Shown one piece after another: positions 60,184 through 64,000 of a stretch of DNA of 64,000 nucleotides (the stretch's first letter is position 1; each line of letters starts with the position of its first letter). Below the pieces are notes generated by a model, which did not search any database, was not told the origin of the DNA, and saw only the letters and a list, made by a program, of their open reading frames with translations. The position numbers were made by a program, and so were the translations under genes. The stretch covers positions 186,001 to 250,000 of the forward strand of contig JADJBE010000026.1 in the NCBI GenBank assembly GCA_016703895.1. Direction: 5' to 3'. Origin of the DNA: Pseudomonadota bacterium. GTDB lineage: Bacteria; Pseudomonadota; Gammaproteobacteria; Steroidobacterales; Steroidobacteraceae.

Positions 60184-61140
60184 ATGACCAAGCTTTCACT
60201 AACATCCATCGCCATCTGCATCCTCGCGATCGCAACATTGTCTGCCCATTCAGCGGAAGCCGAGAAGCCGTATCTTTCCGTCGAACAGCTGCGCGCCAAG
60301 TATGCGGACCCGGCCGGACGCATCACCAAGGTGGGCGGCGTCGAGGTGTATTACCAGGACGAGGGCCAGGGTGAAGCGATCCTGATGGTCCACGGCTCGC
60401 AGAGCACCTTGAAGACCTGGGACAGGCTTGCGCCGCTGCTCACCAAGAACTACCGGGTCATCCGCTTCGATATTCCGCCCCAGGGGCTGTCCGGCACGGT
60501 CACTGACGAAGCCGCGGCGCGCATGCAGGTCACTGACATTGCGGAGGGACTGCTCAAGCAGTTAGGCGTGAAGCAAGTGACGTATGTGGGCGTGTCGAGC
60601 GGTGGCACGCTGGGCGTGTTTCTGGCGGCCAAGCGGCCGGATCTCGTCACGCGACTGATCCTCTCCAATACACCTGCGGCAACTGTGACGACTGATCACT
60701 TGAAGCCAGACCCCGTGTTCGAGGCTGCGCAGCGGGAAGCCAAAGAACAGGGCGTTCAGTCGCAGCACTTCTGGAATACCTTTCTGGACTACTTCGCGGG
60801 TGATCCGCAGCGGCTCAATGCGAAAATCCGCGAGCAATACTACGACGTCAACCGACGCGCTCCTGAAAAGCACTACCTGCAGTTCGTCGCGCGGGTCGCG
60901 GACCAGGAGAAGGCGCTGGACGCCATGAGCCGCGTGACCGCGCCGACGCTGTTGATCTGGGGCGGTTATGACGCGCTGTTAGTGCCAGCCAGCATGGACA
61001 CACTGGCCGGGTACCTGAAGCAGGCCCAAGTGTCGACGATCATGATGCCAGACGTCGGGCACTATCCGCCGCTGGAAGCGCCGGAGCGGTTCGCGCAGCT
61101 GGTCGCGGCGTATATCGAGGCCGCGACGCCGTTGCAATAG
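60184..61140 (+). CDS. Exported alpha/beta hydrolase
   Basis: A 318-residue alpha/beta hydrolase with a signal peptide (SIAICILAIATLSAHSAEA). The oxyanion loop is ILMVHGSQSTLKTW, the elbow YVGVSSGGTL (Ser), the acid probably in LIWGGYDALLVP and the His in MPDVGHYPPLEAP. GGGGGATTC precedes the ATG. The DUF969 gene starts nine bases after its stop, so it is probably the first gene of that operon. In related operons a pyroglutamyl peptidase occupies this position, so it may be a functional replacement; that is speculation. Confidence 0.85.
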   Translation: MTKLSLTSIAICILAIATLSAHSAEAEKPYLSVEQLRAKYADPAGRITKVGGVEVYYQDEGQGEAILMVHGSQSTLKTWDRLAPLLTKNYRVIRFDIPPQGLSGTVTDEAAARMQVTDIAEGLLKQLGVKQVTYVGVSSGGTLGVFLAAKRPDLVTRLILSNTPAATVTTDHLKPDPVFEAAQREAKEQGVQSQHFWNTFLDYFAGDPQRLNAKIREQYYDVNRRAPEKHYLQFVARVADQEKALDAMSRVTAPTLLIWGGYDALLVPASMDTLAGYLKQAQVSTIMMPDVGHYPPLEAPERFAQLVAAYIEAATPLQ

Positions 61141-61149
61141 ACCGACCAT

Positions 61150-61830
61150 ATGCTCGCCCTGCTCGGCATCGCCGTGATTGTCGTAGGCTTCGTCCTGCGC
61201 TTCAATCCATTGTTAGTGGTAGTGGTCTCAGCGCTGGTCACCGGCCTCGGGGCGGGGCTCGATCTGGTGGCCATTATCGAAGCCTTTGGCAAGGCCTTCA
61301 ACGAGTCGCGCTATATCAGCATCGTGTGGCTGGTGCTGCCGGTGATCGGCTTGTTAGAGCGTCACGGACTGCAGGCGCGCGCGCGACAGGTGATCGCCAA
61401 CCTGCGCGGCGCAACGGTCGGGCGGCTGTTGATCGGCTATCTGCTGATGCGGCAGATCACCTCTGCGCTCGGCCTCACCTCAGTCGCCGGCCACGCGCAG
61501 ACGGTGCGCCCGCTGGTCGCGCCCATGGCGGAAGCCGCGGCCGAACAACAGACTGGCACGCTCGACCCCGACACGCGCGAGACAGTGAAAGCGTATTCGG
61601 CGGCGACCGATAACGTGGGCTTGTTCTTCGGTGAGGATATCTTCATCGCCATCGGCTCGATTCTGCTGATGAAGGGCGTACTGGAGCAGTACGGGATCCT
61701 GCTCGAACCGCTGCAGCTGTCGGTGTGGGCAATCCCGACCGCCATTGCCGCGTTCATCATCCATGGCGCCCGGCTGTGGTGGCTGGATCGGAAGCTTGCG
61801 CAGTTGCGCGGGCCGAGCGCCGCGCCATGA
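61150..61830 (+). CDS. DUF969 family membrane protein
   Basis: A 226-residue polytopic protein of the DUF969 family. Family features are LRFNPLLVVVVSALVTGL, WLVLPVIGLLERHGLQARAR and the conserved FFGEDIFIAIGSILLMKGVL. DUF969 and DUF979 genes almost always occur as a coupled pair and are predicted to form a transporter. The stop overlaps the DUF979 start as ATGA. The association with 5-oxoprolinase and pyrrolidone-carboxylate peptidase genes in other genomes suggests pyroglutamate transport. Confidence 0.87.
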   Translation: MLALLGIAVIVVGFVLRFNPLLVVVVSALVTGLGAGLDLVAIIEAFGKAFNESRYISIVWLVLPVIGLLERHGLQARARQVIANLRGATVGRLLIGYLLMRQITSALGLTSVAGHAQTVRPLVAPMAEAAAEQQTGTLDPDTRETVKAYSAATDNVGLFFGEDIFIAIGSILLMKGVLEQYGILLEPLQLSVWAIPTAIAAFIIHGARLWWLDRKLAQLRGPSAAP

Positions 61831-62765
61831 TTACCTTGCAGTTCGTCTACGTGGTCACCGGCATTGTCTTTGCGGCGTTTGCGCTGCTCAGTGCGCGCGA
61901 CCGCAGCAATGCCAAGCGTTTCGGTAACGCCGCATTCTGGGGGCTGCTTGCGGTGAGTTTTCTCGCCGGCAATCAGCTGGGAGACTTCTGGAACGGCATT
62001 CTGGTTCTGTTGTTAGTGGCCATTGCAGGCCTTGGTGCGCTCGGCCGTGGCAAGCCGCGCACCACGACCACAGACGAGCGCCGCGCCGAGGCCGACCGTC
62101 ACGGCAATCGACTCTTCTGGCTGGCGCTGATCATTCCGGCGACGGCGCTCATCGGCACGCTGCTGTTCAAGCGCCTGCCCGCGTTCTTCGAGAGCCGCCA
62201 GGTGACTCTTATATCTCTGACAATGGGAGTACTGCTGGCGCTCGCGGTCGCCGCAGCGTGGCTGCGGCCTCGACCGCTCGTACCCCTGGAAGAAGGCCGG
62301 CGATTGATGGATGCGGTGGGTTGGGCCGCAGTGCTGCCGCAGATGCTCGCCAGCCTCGGTGCCGTTTTCGCGCTCGCCGGCGTCGGCGACGTGATCGGCG
62401 AGTTCGCGCGAGACGTCATCCCCGCCGGCAGCTTGCTTGGCGCGGTGGTTGCCTACGGCGTTGGCATGGCGCTGTTCACCATGATCATGGGCAACGCGTT
62501 CGCCGCCTTTCCGGTGATGGCTGCCGCGATCGGCGTACCGCTGTTGATTCAGGGCTACGGCGGCAACCCCGCAGTCGTCTGTGCGATCGGGATGTTAGCC
62601 GGATTCTGCGGCACACTGATGACGCCGATGGCCGCAAACTTCAATATCGTGCCGGCGGCGCTGCTTGAGCTGCGGGATCGCAATGGCGTGATCCGTGCGC
62701 AGATACTCACCGCGCTGCCGTTGCTGGCCGTCAATATCGCCCTGATTTACTTCTTGGCATGGTAG
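61827..62765 (+). CDS. DUF979 family membrane protein
   Basis: A 312-residue polytopic membrane protein, the usual partner of DUF969. Landmarks are GFGNAAFWGLLAVSFLAGN-like FGNAAFWGLLA, EGRRLMDAVGWAAVLPQML, and MIMGNAFAAFPVMAAAIGVP near the C-terminus with GFCGTLMTPMAANFNIVPAA, resembling re-entrant loops of ion transporters. It begins on the ATG at 61827 inside the DUF969 stop. The two proteins probably form one permease. Confidence 0.87.
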   Translation: MITLQFVYVVTGIVFAAFALLSARDRSNAKRFGNAAFWGLLAVSFLAGNQLGDFWNGILVLLLVAIAGLGALGRGKPRTTTTDERRAEADRHGNRLFWLALIIPATALIGTLLFKRLPAFFESRQVTLISLTMGVLLALAVAAAWLRPRPLVPLEEGRRLMDAVGWAAVLPQMLASLGAVFALAGVGDVIGEFARDVIPAGSLLGAVVAYGVGMALFTMIMGNAFAAFPVMAAAIGVPLLIQGYGGNPAVVCAIGMLAGFCGTLMTPMAANFNIVPAALLELRDRNGVIRAQILTALPLLAVNIALIYFLAW

Positions 62766-62815
62766 TACGCCGCCCCTAGAATCGCAGCTGGCTGCTCCAT
62801 CGTCAGGTCATTTAG

Positions 62816-63448
62816 ATGAAATTGCTACTCGTCCCACTGCTGATTGTTGTTACCACTTTTGGCGTCAACGCACGAGCCGCAGAAGCCGTGCCTGCTGGTC
62901 ACTACACACTCGATAAGTCGCACTCGTCGATCACTTTCAAACTGAGCCACATTGGGTTCTCTTACTACACGGGATCATTCGCGCGTTTTGATGCAACGCT
63001 GGATTTCGACCCCGCCCAGCTTGCGACCGCAAAGCTCGCGGCGTCGATTGATGTCAGCTCGCTCGTCATTCCAGCGCCACCTGAGGGCTTTCTGGCAACG
63101 TTGTTAGGCCCTGAATGGCTGAATGCAGGCGAGTTTCCGCGAATGACGTACCGCTCGACCAAGGTCACCTCCACGGGAGCTAACACGGCGAAGGCCGAGG
63201 GTGAACTCACACTCAACGGCAAGACGGTGCCCGTCAGGCTCGACGTCACGTTCAATGGCGGCTATGCGGGCATGGCGGGCTTCGACCCGAATGCCCGCGT
63301 GGGGTTCTCAGCGCAAGGTCGTCTGAAGCGCTCCGATTTTGACATTCTGACGGGGATTCCGCCGGCAGGCTCGACCATGGGCGTCGGCGATGCAGTGACC
63401 TTCACGATCGAGACCGAGTTCAGCGGTCCGGCGATGGCGAAACCATAG
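62816..63448 (+). CDS. YceI family periplasmic protein
   Basis: A 210-residue YceI protein with a signal peptide (LLLVPLLIVVTTFGVNARA). The lipocalin-like barrel begins YTLDKSHSSITFKLSHIGFS and includes EFPRMTYRSTKV, GELTLNGKTVPVRLDVTF and a DFDILTGIPPAGSTMGVGD end. YceI proteins bind long isoprenoid or amide lipids. It is monocistronic or second after the transporter operon, with a 50-base gap. Confidence 0.9.
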   Translation: MKLLLVPLLIVVTTFGVNARAAEAVPAGHYTLDKSHSSITFKLSHIGFSYYTGSFARFDATLDFDPAQLATAKLAASIDVSSLVIPAPPEGFLATLLGPEWLNAGEFPRMTYRSTKVTSTGANTAKAEGELTLNGKTVPVRLDVTFNGGYAGMAGFDPNARVGFSAQGRLKRSDFDILTGIPPAGSTMGVGDAVTFTIETEFSGPAMAKP

Positions 63449-63452
63449 TTAC

Positions 63453-63788
63453 GTGCGGAATTATGGAGTAGCGAAGTCGGCCGTACCGCAAGCTCAAGAG
63501 ACCATCAGTTACAACCTACCGGCCCTCAAAATCGACCGCACGTTCTTCTATTTTGCTGCGTTCAAAAACGATGTGGGCATATATCCGCCAGTGTCGGACG
63601 ATGCGCGGCTGAAGAAGCTGCTAACGCCCTATGGCAACGAGAAAGGCAACCTCAGGTTCCCGCTCGATGACGCCATGCCGTACGATCTCGTTGCGCGCAT
63701 TGCTGCCGCGCTGGCCAAGCAGTATTCGACCTCGACAAGGTTTGATGCGTTGGTTTGTGTTGCTCAATCTTGCGGCATGTCCGTATGA
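63453..63788 (+). CDS. DUF1801-like protein, N-terminally short
   Basis: About 111 residues from a GTG at 63453. The core matches DUF1801 (YdhG-like): AVPQAQETISYNLPALKI, FFYFAAFKNDVGIYPPVS and KGNLRFPLDDAMPYDL. The usual N-terminal helix of 25-35 residues is missing, and the coding begins four bases after the YceI stop. The C-terminal tail VCVAQSCGMSV does not look like family sequence. It may be a 5'-truncated gene kept alive by an accidental start. Function of the family is unknown. Confidence 0.55.
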   Translation: MRNYGVAKSAVPQAQETISYNLPALKIDRTFFYFAAFKNDVGIYPPVSDDARLKKLLTPYGNEKGNLRFPLDDAMPYDLVARIAAALAKQYSTSTRFDALVCVAQSCGMSV

Positions 63789-63824
63789 TCAACTGGTAGC
63801 TTGAACGGCGACAGTGGAGTGACA

Positions 63825-64000
63825 ATGGAGACCCTGGTGACAGTGATCGCCACAGCGCTGGTGACGGTGCTGGTGGGAATATTCGCGGTCAATTTTGTCA
63901 CTTCCGAGAAGAGACTGGCGCGCCGTCCGCGCAGGCTATACGGCATAGAGAAAGCCGACTTCACCCGCGCTCTGGGAGTCTTGTTAGGGCCGGCTGTTTT
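63825..64000 (+). CDS. Phospholipase D-like / cardiolipin synthase-like protein (N-terminal part, 3' end outside window)
   Basis: The first 58 codons of a gene running off the right edge. It starts METLVTVIATALVTVLVGIF with one membrane helix and reaches FTRALGVLLGPAV, a phrase typical of the lead-in to PLD-type phospholipid synthases, which normally continue with a GN and then HKD motifs. GTGGAGTGAC upstream of the ATG at 63825 acts as a ribosome site. The HKD motifs are outside the window, so the call is tentative. Confidence 0.55.
   Translation, partial: METLVTVIATALVTVLVGIFAVNFVTSEKRLARRPRRLYGIEKADFTRALGVLLGPAV

Noticed and set aside
1..64000. Idea that GTTAG/CTAAC arose by conversion of GTTGG/CCAAC
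   Set aside because: GTTGG and CCAAC are common throughout (for example 1737, 2494, 4130, 5009), so there is no depletion to support it.

Overview
The window is GC-rich, densely coded bacterial chromosome of a Gram-negative (TamB, a TonB-dependent receptor, an OmpW remnant, lipid A phosphoethanolamine transferase, many lipoproteins, many Tat signals). Gene content (UrcA, DUF1838, DUF969/DUF979, MmgE/PrpD, an exported sulfite-oxidase-type enzyme with a cytochrome c partner, paired exported flavoproteins) fits an environmental Gammaproteobacterium, perhaps Steroidobacterales or Nevskiales-like. That placement is inference. I see no rRNA, tRNA, CRISPR array or intact insertion sequence.

Layout. 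0-14 kb holds envelope and lipid genes: the 3' part of tamB, eptA, an MmgE/PrpD plus FN3-lipoprotein pair, a thioesterase, a PlsC-like acyltransferase, a frameshifted YdjM-type membrane protein, an ompW pseudogene, a DUF547/START pair, and a PadR-PspC operon with a clear palindromic operator. 14.3-18.8 kb is a translationally coupled operon on the minus strand: an ECF sigma factor, a single-pass membrane protein and a large signal-peptide-bearing TPR-CHAT protease. A four-gene envelope cluster of unknown function (18.9-23.1 kb) is divergent from it. This block is the best candidate for an undescribed system. I propose a sigma / membrane anti-sigma / periplasmic caspase-like protease signalling module.

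23-48.5 kb is an accessory catabolic-looking region with seven proteins carrying RR-F/L leaders: DUF1838, a Rossmann oxidoreductase, two paralogous FAD oxidoreductases, a molybdenum enzyme with its cytochrome c subunit, an M24 peptidase and an alpha/beta hydrolase with a non-Ser nucleophile elbow. It also has CpcT/CpeT-like genes, a TonB receptor, a LytS/LytTR two-component pair and several decaying genes. 48.5-64 kb has small membrane proteins, an AT-richer insert with a DUF6502-like gene, a full-length 5-oxoprolinase/hydantoinase AB fusion, an AbrB-PIN toxin-antitoxin pair, an MsrQ-like protein, a POT peptide transporter, a DUF969-DUF979 transporter pair, YceI and the start of a phospholipase D-like gene.

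A recurrent feature is gene damage: single-base homopolymer frameshifts (near 9392, 26420 and 38798), in-frame TAG stops in otherwise open frames (10412, 42202, 39939), internal deletions and truncated remnants. The homopolymer cases could be assembly errors. The deletions look like genuine decay.
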